Shown here: positions 1 through 5,331 of the stretch, piece by piece
How the letters are laid out: the number at the start of each line of letters is the position of its first letter
Position numbering within the stretch: position 1 is the first letter of the stretch
Source of the DNA: DATJGF01 sp035495315
GTDB taxonomy: Bacteria; Verrucomicrobiota; Verrucomicrobiia; Limisphaerales; UBA8199
DNA: 5,331 nt
Reading direction: 5' to 3'
Assembly (NCBI GenBank): GCA_035495315.1
Contig: DATJGF010000124.1
Location: 1 to 5,331 of the forward strand
Notes under the pieces: model-generated
Database searches by the model: none
What the model saw: only the letters and a program-made list of their open reading frames with translations
Told to the model about the DNA's origin: nothing
Translations under genes and position numbers: made by a program

Positions 1-132
1 CTGGTTTAGCTGGTCGCGCAGCTTCGAAAACTGCTTTTCTTTCTGAAGAAGTTTTTTGCGGGCAGCGATCCATTGCTGTTGCGGCACGATCTTACGGTTT
101 TCGACTCCGTTGACAGTTTTTATCTTAGGCAT
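1..132 (-). CDS. DUF899 family protein (thioredoxin-like), N-terminal part only
   Basis: Reading leftward from an ATG at 132-130 gives 44 codons without a stop before the window edge, so only the N terminus is present. The fragment includes the stretch QQQWIAARKKLLQKEKQFSK, followed by LRDQLNQ. This matches the characteristic start of DUF899 proteins, in which a conserved W-x-AAR-x-x-LL-x-KEK element is followed by an L-x-R-D-x-L helix. Family knowledge: DUF899 proteins are cytoplasmic, usually a little over 200 residues, and have a thioredoxin-like fold, but their reaction is not established. A GGAG Shine-Dalgarno sequence (complement of 139-142) sits 6 bases before the ATG and supports this start. 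The gene is transcribed away from the 381-2061 operon and has its own candidate promoter at 166-193. The thioredoxin-like core is outside the window, so its active-site cysteines cannot be checked. Confidence 0.82.
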   Translation of the reverse strand, partial: MPKIKTVNGVENRKIVPQQQWIAARKKLLQKEKQFSKLRDQLNQ

Positions 133-142
133 GGTCTTCTCC

Positions 143-158
143 GGTTTGCTGGTTTGCT
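143..158. repeat. Two tandem copies of an 8-base unit in the DUF899 leader
   Basis: The unit ggtttgct occurs twice head to tail on the plus strand (143-150 and 151-158). In the DUF899 transcript this reads AGCAAACC twice, just before the Shine-Dalgarno sequence and just after the predicted transcription start. A binding site for a regulator is possible, but two copies of 8 bases could also be chance or slippage. Confidence 0.55.
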
Positions 159-165
159 CAGCTTG

Positions 166-193
166 AATATTGCGGACTGTTATCGCGTGTCAA
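166..193 (-). promoter_or_regulatory. Candidate sigma70-type promoter for the DUF899 gene
   Basis: On the minus strand a perfect -35 hexamer TTGACA (193-188) is followed after 16 bases by AATATT (171-166), which matches the TATAAT consensus at four of six positions. Transcription would begin near 158, giving a leader of roughly 26 bases before the ATG at 132. The position and orientation suit the DUF899 gene and no other. The -10 element is imperfect, and other 17- or 18-base spacings give weaker hexamers. Confidence 0.5.
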
Positions 194-380
194 ATCCTCC
201 AACGGAGCTAACGAAGGCACAAATCACAATTTGGAGTCCTTGTTGGCAAAGGATTGAAGCTCGAGGCGACGATCTGCCTTTGGGGGTCCTTCGTTCTCTT
301 AGTTTCTTCGGTTAAGCTCTGCATGGATTAGCCCTCAGTCAACGGCTTGAATTTCCGCCCTGAGGAGCCAATGTACTGAC

Positions 381-677
381 ATGATTGAAGTGAAAGCTGG
401 GACGGGCGATGAATGGGTGGTCACGGTAAAATCCACCAATACAACTCAACACCGCGTGCGGGTGGGAAAGGCCGACCTCGATCGCCTGGCACCGGGTCGA
501 ACCGCGAAAGAATTATTGGAAGAAAGTTTTCGGTTTCTGCTCGAGCGCGAGTCAAACACATCGATTCTGTCTTCGTTCGACCTGCCTCTAATTGGGCGGT
601 ATTTCCCGGAGTTCGAGCGCGAAATCAAGAGCCGGATGCAAAAAACGGGTAAGAAAGGGCATAATTCTTCTGTATGA
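381..677 (+). CDS. Small conserved-looking protein of unknown function, first gene of the DUF488/exonuclease III operon
   Basis: This encodes 98 residues with no signal peptide or membrane segment, so it is probably cytoplasmic. Residues 1-30 look like alternating beta strands (IEVKAG, WVVTVKS, HRVRVG). Residues 31-60 look helical (AKELLEESFRFLLERE). Then comes a distinctive segment, SNTSILSSFDLPLIGRYFPE (58-77), and a basic tail (KSRMQKTGKKGH). I do not recognise a named family. From memory, the SFRFLLERE...SSFDL...YFPE pattern resembles small uncharacterised proteins seen in several bacterial phyla. The start is chosen because the reading frame and a GAGG/GGAG sequence at 363-367 fit, although the 13-base gap to the ATG is long. 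The stop TGA (675-677) overlaps the ATG of the DUF488 gene by 4 bases, so translation of the two is probably coupled. The composition and overlaps make it a real gene; its function is unknown. Confidence 0.8.
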   Translation: MIEVKAGTGDEWVVTVKSTNTTQHRVRVGKADLDRLAPGRTAKELLEESFRFLLERESNTSILSSFDLPLIGRYFPEFEREIKSRMQKTGKKGHNSSV

Positions 678-1273
678 TGAAAAAGTCCAATCACCGAGCG
701 TTGGCTGCGGAACCGACGACGTCAGGAAACTCTTTGCAGGTCTTGACGGTCGGCCATTCGACTCGAACGATCGAGGAGTTCATTGGCTTGTTGCAAGCCC
801 ACGGCGTGACGTGTGTGGCCGATGTGCGCACAATCCCTCGTTCACGGCGCAATCCCCAATATAACACTGACTCGCTTGAACGATCCTTAGAGCAGGCTGG
901 GATTGACTATGTTCACCTCCCTAACCTCGGCGGATTGCGGCGACCGCGCCCAGACTCTCAGAATCTGGGTTGGCGCAATGCGTCGTTTCGCGGGTTTGCC
1001 GATCACATGCAGACGCCTAAATTCAAAGAAGCCCTGGCAGAACTGGAGGCATTAGCGACTCGGAAGCTTGTCGCCTTGATGTGCGCTGAAGCGGTGCCCT
1101 GGCGGTGCCATCGATCGTTGATCGCAGATGCCCTGTTAGCACATGGGATCCGGGTTGACCACATCATGAGTCCGACTACGGCGCGGCGACATGAGCTGCC
1201 GAGCTTCGCCAAAATAGAGCATGGGCAAGTGACCTATCCTTTAGAAGAATCAAGGCCGTTGCGAGCCGCATGA
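674..1273 (+). CDS. DUF488 family protein
   Basis: This encodes 199 residues, slightly longer than the typical DUF488 core because about 20 unconserved residues precede the first strand. Family hallmarks appear in order: TVGHST (25-30), DVR (50-52) followed by P-x-SRRNPQY (55-63), LGG (85-87), GFADHM (108-113 region), and the late signature LMCAE (135-139) with P142 and CHR (145-147). A closing HI (163-164) completes the domain. Family knowledge: DUF488 is a soluble alpha/beta domain with no established reaction; the strongly conserved polar residues suggest an active or ligand-binding site. The start at 674 lies in an ATGA overlap with the preceding stop; a second ATG follows directly at 677. 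No strong Shine-Dalgarno is seen, only an AAAGGG at 653-658, which is consistent with coupled translation. Its own stop overlaps the start of the exonuclease III gene by 4 bases. This suggests, but does not prove, a link to DNA metabolism. Confidence 0.93.
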   Translation: MMKKSNHRALAAEPTTSGNSLQVLTVGHSTRTIEEFIGLLQAHGVTCVADVRTIPRSRRNPQYNTDSLERSLEQAGIDYVHLPNLGGLRRPRPDSQNLGWRNASFRGFADHMQTPKFKEALAELEALATRKLVALMCAEAVPWRCHRSLIADALLAHGIRVDHIMSPTTARRHELPSFAKIEHGQVTYPLEESRPLRAA

Positions 1274-2061
1274 AAATCGCCACTTTCAATGTTAATGGCA
1301 TCCGCTCGCGATTGCCCAATCTGCTGGAATGGTTGGAACGCGAGACCCCGGATATCGTCTGCCTGCAGGAATTAAAAGCCAGTGACGACGCCTTTCCGAT
1401 GCTGGCGATCCGTGCGGCGGGCTATGAAGCTATTTGGCATGGACAGAAATCCTGGAATGGCGTGGCGATTCTTGGGCGTGGCATTACTCCCGTTGAAACG
1501 CGACGCGGTCTGCCGGAAGGAGCTGACGATTCGCACTGTCGGTATCTTGAAGCGACGGTAAACGGGGTCCTGGTTGGCTGCTTGTACCTGCCCAATGGGA
1601 ATCCGCAACCGGGGCCGAAGTTCGACTACAAGCTGGCATGGTTCGAACGGCTGATCCGCCATGCGGCAACACTTTGCGACAGCGGACAACCCGTCGTTTT
1701 GGCGGGCGATTACAACGTGGTGCCGACTGACTTTGACATTTACAATCCGCGGAACTGGCTAAAAGACGCGCTCCTTCAACCAGAGACCCGGGACTGTTAC
1801 CGGCGTTTGCTCTCCCAAGGTTGGACCGACGCACTACGGGCGCATTTCCCTGACCAACGGGTATATACGTTCTGGGATTATTTTCGCCAACATTGGGAGA
1901 AGAACTCGGGATTGCGAATCGATCATTTGTTGCTGAATGCTCCGCTCAAGGGGCAACTGGTTGAGGCGGGTGTGGACAGATGGGTCCGCGGGCAGCCGGG
2001 CGCCAGTGATCATGCTCCAACCTGGGTCCGCCTCCACAGAACGGAGTCGCGAAATAACTAA
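1270..2061 (+). CDS. xth: Exodeoxyribonuclease III / AP endonuclease
   Basis: This encodes 263 residues, close to the 268 of Escherichia coli exonuclease III, and is full length. It belongs to the endonuclease/exonuclease/phosphatase fold. Family role: a Mg-dependent enzyme of base excision repair that cuts the backbone 5' of abasic sites, removes blocking 3' groups and degrades duplex DNA 3' to 5'. All catalytic positions are visible: N7 in FNVNGIRSR, metal ligand E34 in CLQELK, Y106 in LYLPNGNP, D147 and N149 in AGDYNV, D218 in RIDHLL, and the catalytic pair D247-H248 in GASDHAPTW. There is no N-terminal extension and no signal peptide, so it acts in the cytoplasm on the chromosome. The ATG overlaps the DUF488 stop (ATGA at 1270-1273), which marks it as the last gene of a three-gene unit. 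No frameshift or missing key residue is seen. It could be named xthA or exoA; the biochemical class is secure. Confidence 0.96.
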   Translation: MKIATFNVNGIRSRLPNLLEWLERETPDIVCLQELKASDDAFPMLAIRAAGYEAIWHGQKSWNGVAILGRGITPVETRRGLPEGADDSHCRYLEATVNGVLVGCLYLPNGNPQPGPKFDYKLAWFERLIRHAATLCDSGQPVVLAGDYNVVPTDFDIYNPRNWLKDALLQPETRDCYRRLLSQGWTDALRAHFPDQRVYTFWDYFRQHWEKNSGLRIDHLLLNAPLKGQLVEAGVDRWVRGQPGASDHAPTWVRLHRTESRNN

Positions 2062-2118
2062 AGTAGTTTCAACAAAGCTGGAGGCCGAAGGAATTTTTGG
2101 GGAGAGGAAGGGTTCTGC

Positions 2119-2163
2119 GGCAGCGGCCCAATCGGAGAGCGGGCGCTACCAGTAATCTGTTTT
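2119..2163 (+). terminator. Candidate intrinsic terminator of the small protein/DUF488/xth operon
   Basis: An imperfect inverted repeat pairs 2119-2129 with 2141-2150 around an 11-base loop. The stem has nine Watson-Crick pairs with one bulged G and one C/A mismatch, and it is GC-rich. A T-rich stretch ending in TTTT (2160-2163) follows on the plus strand after about 9 bases. It lies in the convergent gap between the xth stop (2061) and the stop of the leftward lipoprotein gene (2171-2169). In minus-strand RNA the mismatch becomes a G-U pair, making the stem slightly better, but no T run follows in that direction. The distance between stem and T run is longer than in a textbook terminator. 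Confidence 0.42.
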
Positions 2164-2168
2164 AATCC

Positions 2169-3557
2169 CTAGTGCGATTTTGGTTTGGGAACGCCGGAGG
2201 TTGTGAGGCGGGAGCTTAGGAGCCGGTAACATAGAAAGACCACAGCCGAGGCGGCTACAAACAAGATCGCCTTCCAAAAGGCATAGTTGATCAGTTCCTT
2301 GCTGCTGATTTGCGCCTGGTCAACGATTTGATCGGTCTGGGCCGAGATTCGCGACACATTGGTGGGCCCTACTGTTTTCTCGAGCGCGAGAAGCAATTCG
2401 GTGAGTTGTTTTGCCGTTGCCTCGAATTGGGCGGCCGCTTGGGTGTAATCCTGGATACGAAAAGGTTCGGCATTGGTTTTCGGCGCCGAGGTTGCGTTGG
2501 TTTCGCCGACACCGAAGCGTTTCATGACGACGTCCAATGTGGTCAACGTGGTGTTGAGCGAGGTGGACAGTTGAGAGCCGGCGACAAGCGCCTGTGTGAC
2601 CTCATCGACCAGCGAGCGCAGACCCGGCTCCTGCGATTGCAGGCCTTTGAGGATTTCCTCACGCTCCGTGCTAATTTGCCCGGGCAGTTTTTCTGCAATG
2701 TCGGCAAAGCGCTCGACGGAGGAGCTGATTTGGGCTGAGTTGGTGAGCAACTGCTGGACCGCGGGGATCGAAGTCGACTCGATGGCTGTGAGCTCAGCTT
2801 GCCATCTCAGCAATAACGGCGTGCGGTGAGCGACGTAGAGGGCGCGTTCGCCAAACATTCGCGTCTGGGCTATTTCTCGCATTGCCGGATCCAGTCCCGA
2901 CAACGGATCCAGACTGAGCAAATCGAAAACACTGCCTCCTTCGGCTTTGTCCATATCGCGTTGCAATTGAGAAGCGAACCCCACCGCGCGCGCAGCAACC
3001 ACGGCTCCGGGAAGGGGGTTTTTGCGATACCATTCCTCGATGGCTTTCCGCAACTCGGTTTGCTGCTCGGGCGAAAGGACGACTGCCGCCTGGCGCCAAA
3101 CCTGGGTTTCGGCGCTGCGGCTGATCTCCATCACGGGCTGAACGGTATCGCCGAAGACATTAGTTTGCCAATTCTGCTCAATCGCCATTCGAGTCATGGT
3201 GACAAACACGGTCATATCCAAAAGGTTGGCGACCGGATTTGGGCCGGACACGATGGAGGAGACTTGCGTCGCCAAGGCAATCTTCCACCGTAGGGCTTGG
3301 GCCTCATCGACGGCGTTGGTTCCCAACCGGAGACCCTCCAATCCGATGAGCATCCGCCCCGAGTACTCGTCGGCGAAACGCAGCAAAGTCTGTTGTACAT
3401 CGATGACGTCGATGTTCGGCTTGGGTTTGCTGAGTGGATTGACGGCACTCACAGCTTTGCCAGGCAGTTCGGTTGTGGTTTTTAGCAGACGGCAGCCCGC
3501 CAAAGGAACCATCAATGCGAGGAAGATGACCAGAGCTAGGGTCTTTGATGGTGCCAT
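2169..3557 (-). CDS. Predicted lipoprotein with a C-terminal transmembrane helix, function unknown
   Basis: From the chosen ATG (3557-3555) this encodes 462 residues. The N terminus is a lipoprotein signal peptide: MAPSK, a hydrophobic run of about 16 residues, then lipobox LAGC with lipidated cysteine C22. An in-frame ATG at 3590 would add 11 residues; the downstream start gives a more typical signal length, and neither start has a clear Shine-Dalgarno sequence. After a Pro/Lys-rich linker (about 28-48) the protein is largely helical. Residues 255-350 are rich in Ser, Thr, Gln, Leu and Glu with a coiled-coil or chemoreceptor-like look, followed by a flexible Thr/Ala/Pro linker (about 350-366) and another helix. 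One strong transmembrane segment (about 425-446, AFWKAILFVAASAVVFLCY) is followed by a short basic tail, as expected for a cytoplasmic end. I recognise no catalytic motif or named family. It lies 231 bases downstream of proS on the same strand, with no evidence that they share a transcript. Confidence 0.85.
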   Translation of the reverse strand: MAPSKTLALVIFLALMVPLAGCRLLKTTTELPGKAVSAVNPLSKPKPNIDVIDVQQTLLRFADEYSGRMLIGLEGLRLGTNAVDEAQALRWKIALATQVSSIVSGPNPVANLLDMTVFVTMTRMAIEQNWQTNVFGDTVQPVMEISRSAETQVWRQAAVVLSPEQQTELRKAIEEWYRKNPLPGAVVAARAVGFASQLQRDMDKAEGGSVFDLLSLDPLSGLDPAMREIAQTRMFGERALYVAHRTPLLLRWQAELTAIESTSIPAVQQLLTNSAQISSSVERFADIAEKLPGQISTEREEILKGLQSQEPGLRSLVDEVTQALVAGSQLSTSLNTTLTTLDVVMKRFGVGETNATSAPKTNAEPFRIQDYTQAAAQFEATAKQLTELLLALEKTVGPTNVSRISAQTDQIVDQAQISSKELINYAFWKAILFVAASAVVFLCYRLLSSRLTTSGVPKPKSH

Positions 3558-3788
3558 AGGAGTTTTCACGAGCTGCGCGGTGCAGATCATGGATGGGCCG
3601 GTTGAAAAATCAATCCTGCAGGAGCGGAAAGCGGTGCTCCGTGTTGCGAATTCAGTTCAAAACGCGAACATAGGTTGGCTCAGGAAAACATCGCGACGCT
3701 ACTAATGGCATGAGATGGAATAGGCCGGAGGAAAGTAGCCGGTGTTGGACTGGTCCCGCAGGAGCACTGAAAGGCTATCGCACTGCTC

Positions 3789-5331
3789 TCAGGCGGCGGT
3801 GAGGCGCGCTTGAACCTCTTCGCGAGACAAGAGCTGGGCCTGTGCTTCACGGCGGGACTTGAACTCGAGTTTCCGCTGCTCGAGCGAGCGTTTGCTGATA
3901 GTTACCCGAGCCGGAATGCCAATCAGGTCAGCATCGCTGAATTTCTCACCGGCGCGTGCCGGGCGATCGTCGAACAGCACCTCAACGCCAGCAGCCTGTA
4001 ATTGTTTATAAACCTTTTCGGCCTCGGCGCTGACGATTGGGTCTTCGAGATTCAAGCCGATCAAATGCACCTCGAAGGGAGCGATCTGAGGCGACCAGAT
4101 GATCCCTTTGTCATCGTGGTTCTGTTCGATCCAGGCCGCGGCCATGCGCGTAACGCCAATGCCGTAACAGCCCATGATGACGGGCTGTGACTTGCCCTGG
4201 GCGTCCAGGTAGCGGCAGTTCATCGCTTCCGAATACTTGGTGCCAAGTTCGAAGATGTGGCCAACTTCAATCCCTCGCGCGGCCTGCAAGGTGCCCTCGC
4301 AGCGCGGGCACCTCTCACCGGCCTTGGCCAATTTGAAATCGCCGTATTCCGGGTCGGGCAGGTCATGACCGAAATTGACATTAATGTTGTGATAATTGGT
4401 TTTATTGGCGCCGCATTCAAAATTGACGCGATTGCCGACGGCTCGGTCGGCGATAATGCGCACGGATGAAGGCAAGCCGATCGGGCCGGCATAGCCCACT
4501 TCTGCGCCGGTCAACTCCTTTATGGTTGCGGCTGACGCCAGCCGCAATCGTTTGCACCTGAGGAAATTGGCGACCTTGAGTTCATTCACATCACAGTCGC
4601 CCCGCACCGCGACGGCGACGACCTTGTCATCGGCTTCGTAAATCAGGGTTTTGGTGGTTTTCCAGACGGGGATATTCAGAAATTTCGCTAGCGGCTCGAC
4701 GCCAATCAGGCCTTCGCCGAAGACCGCTTCCATCGGCTTAAGCTCTGGGTCCTGTCGAAAGTCTTGAAGGCGCGATTCGGCTCGTTCCTGATTAGCGGCG
4801 TACTCGCACCGATCGCAAAAGAGAATGGTGTCCTCACCGGTGTCGGCGAGGACGACGAACTCCTGGCTTTGGCTGCCGCCGATGGCGCCGGAGTCGGCTT
4901 CGACGGCTCGATATTTGAACCCAATGCGCTGGCAAATGCGGTGGTAGGCCTGCCGCATCGCTTCATAGGAGAGCTCGAAGCCTTTTTGATCGGAATCGAA
5001 GCTATAGGCATCTTTCATGATGAACTCGCGCGCGCGCATCAAGCCGAATCGCGGCCGGATTTCGTCGCGGAACTTGGTTTGGATCTGAAAGGCGCACTTG
5101 GGCAGGTCCTTGTAGGACTTGATTTCTCGGCGTAGGATATCGGTGATGATCTCTTCGTGAGTCGGCCCGAGACAGGCGGTAGCGCCGCGCCGATCCTTGA
5201 AGGCGAACATGATGCCGTCAATGGCGGTGTAGCGCTCCCAACGCCCGGATTCTTCCCATAATTCGCGCGGTTGCAGCGCGGGCATAAGCAGTTCGACCGC
5301 ACCAGCGGCCACCATTTCCTCGCGTACTATC
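3789..5331 (-). CDS. proS: Prolyl-tRNA synthetase (bacterial type with editing insertion), N terminus cut by window edge
   Basis: The frame is open to the right edge, where it reads IVREE just before the ATG at 5315-5313, so that ATG is internal. About 513 residues are visible; against the 572 of E. coli roughly 55-60 N-terminal residues are missing. The enzyme charges tRNA-Pro with proline in the cytoplasm. Numbering from the internal Met: class II motif 2 at 81-107 (KFRDEIRPRFGLMRAREF, then MKDAYSFD), PTHEE at 51-55, GSQSQEF at 147-153, and motif 3 with GCYGIGVTR at 382-390. The YbaK-like insertion that hydrolyses mischarged alanyl-tRNA-Pro lies between about 185 and 335; it retains K222 (TTKTL), GYAGP (274-278) and H309 (NYHNINV). 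The C-terminal anticodon-binding domain (about 410-508) has VLFDDRPARAGEKF and DLIGIP. Two C-x-x-C pairs (167/170 and 336/339) flank the insertion and may form a metal knuckle. The stop is TGA at 3791-3789. Confidence 0.97.
   Translation of the reverse strand, partial: IVREEMVAAGAVELLMPALQPRELWEESGRWERYTAIDGIMFAFKDRRGATACLGPTHEEIITDILRREIKSYKDLPKCAFQIQTKFRDEIRPRFGLMRAREFIMKDAYSFDSDQKGFELSYEAMRQAYHRICQRIGFKYRAVEADSGAIGGSQSQEFVVLADTGEDTILFCDRCEYAANQERAESRLQDFRQDPELKPMEAVFGEGLIGVEPLAKFLNIPVWKTTKTLIYEADDKVVAVAVRGDCDVNELKVANFLRCKRLRLASAATIKELTGAEVGYAGPIGLPSSVRIIADRAVGNRVNFECGANKTNYHNINVNFGHDLPDPEYGDFKLAKAGERCPRCEGTLQAARGIEVGHIFELGTKYSEAMNCRYLDAQGKSQPVIMGCYGIGVTRMAAAWIEQNHDDKGIIWSPQIAPFEVHLIGLNLEDPIVSAEAEKVYKQLQAAGVEVLFDDRPARAGEKFSDADLIGIPARVTISKRSLEQRKLEFKSRREAQAQLLSREEVQARLTAA
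4524..4549. repeat. Strong palindrome (hairpin) inside the proS editing-domain coding region
   Basis: Bases 4526-4534 (TTGCGGCTG) and 4539-4547 (CAGCCGCAA) are a perfect 9-base inverted repeat around a 4-base loop ACGC. Two more outer positions can pair (one G-T, one G-C), giving an 11-pair stem in plus-strand form. It lies wholly within proS and encodes residues T264 back to R256 of the visible protein (RLRLASAAT). At this place family members commonly read LASEEEI, so the protein length is not changed although the residues differ. It may be chance, a regulatory hairpin in the mRNA, or one copy of a dispersed palindromic repeat. Confidence 0.7.

Noticed and set aside
236..254. Short hairpin GTCCTT/AAGGAT in the left spacer
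   Set aside because: A 5-6 bp AT-containing stem with a 7-base loop and no T run is too weak to call a regulatory structure.
73..315. Rightward 80-codon open frame across the left spacer
   Set aside because: It overlaps the DUF899 start, promoter and leader on the other strand, has no Shine-Dalgarno site, and its product shows no recognisable pattern.
195..380. Rightward promoter for the small protein/DUF488/xth operon
   Set aside because: No pair of -35 and -10 hexamers with 16-18 base spacing stood out; candidates such as TTGAAG (254-259) have no acceptable partner.
2310..3293. Plus-strand open frames of 142 and 155 codons opposite the lipoprotein gene
   Set aside because: They are antisense to a gene with a clear signal peptide and membrane helix; their products look like shadow translations with no domain.
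3397..3415. 7-bp inverted repeat ACATCGA/TCGATGT within the lipoprotein gene
   Set aside because: It falls where the protein repeats Ile-Asp-Val twice (IDVIDV), so the symmetry is explained by the codons.
3591..3788. Promoter or terminator in the gap between proS and the lipoprotein gene
   Set aside because: Only 4-5 bp stems (for example GGAGC/GCTCC at 3621-3640) and isolated hexamers such as TTGAAC without a matching partner were found; none meets a reasonable standard.
4167..4188. 7-bp inverted repeat ACAGCCC/GGGCTGT in proS
   Set aside because: It lies over the conserved motif 3 codons (VIMGCYG), so coding constraint is a sufficient explanation.
5025..5037. Alternating CG run that could adopt Z-form DNA
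   Set aside because: It encodes the conserved MRARE of ProRS motif 2 with GC-rich arginine and alanine codons; nothing further supports a structural role.
4764..5135. Plus-strand 123-codon open frame opposite proS
   Set aside because: It is antisense to the motif 2 region of prolyl-tRNA synthetase, which is beyond doubt; the frame is open only because of the codon bias of the real gene.

Overview
This is a moderately GC-rich bacterial chromosomal segment, dense with protein genes. It shows no tRNA, rRNA, CRISPR array, insertion sequence or phage gene. A lipoprotein-type signal peptide and a bacterial-type prolyl-tRNA synthetase with an inserted editing domain point to a diderm bacterium. The style of the proteins would fit a soil or aquatic lineage such as Verrucomicrobiota, but that assignment is a low-confidence impression from the proteins and no marker gene proves it.

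Left edge (1-132, minus strand): the first 44 codons of a DUF899 (thioredoxin-like) protein, whose remainder lies outside the window. It has a credible sigma70-type promoter and a Shine-Dalgarno site in the 248-base divergent spacer (133-380). The spacer also carries an 8-base tandem repeat in the DUF899 leader. I found no convincing promoter in it for the rightward genes.

Centre left (381-2061, plus strand): three genes joined by two ATGA start/stop overlaps. They are a 98-residue protein of unknown function, a DUF488 protein, and an intact exodeoxyribonuclease III (AP endonuclease). The overlaps imply one transcript and coupled translation, so the small protein and DUF488 may act with DNA repair. 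A hairpin followed by a short T run (2119-2163) is the likely end of this operon.

Centre right (2169-3557, minus strand): a large, mostly helical predicted envelope protein that I cannot assign to a family. It has a lipobox at its N terminus and a single transmembrane helix at its C terminus, so it may be anchored at both ends.

Right edge (3789-5331, minus strand): prolyl-tRNA synthetase, complete at its C terminus and cut by the window edge shortly before its N terminus. The editing-domain region contains a strong perfect-stem palindrome within the coding sequence. The 231-base gap between this gene and the lipoprotein start (3558-3788) shows no gene and no convincing terminator or promoter.

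The best candidates for something undescribed are the coupled small-protein/DUF488/exonuclease III unit and the doubly anchored envelope protein.
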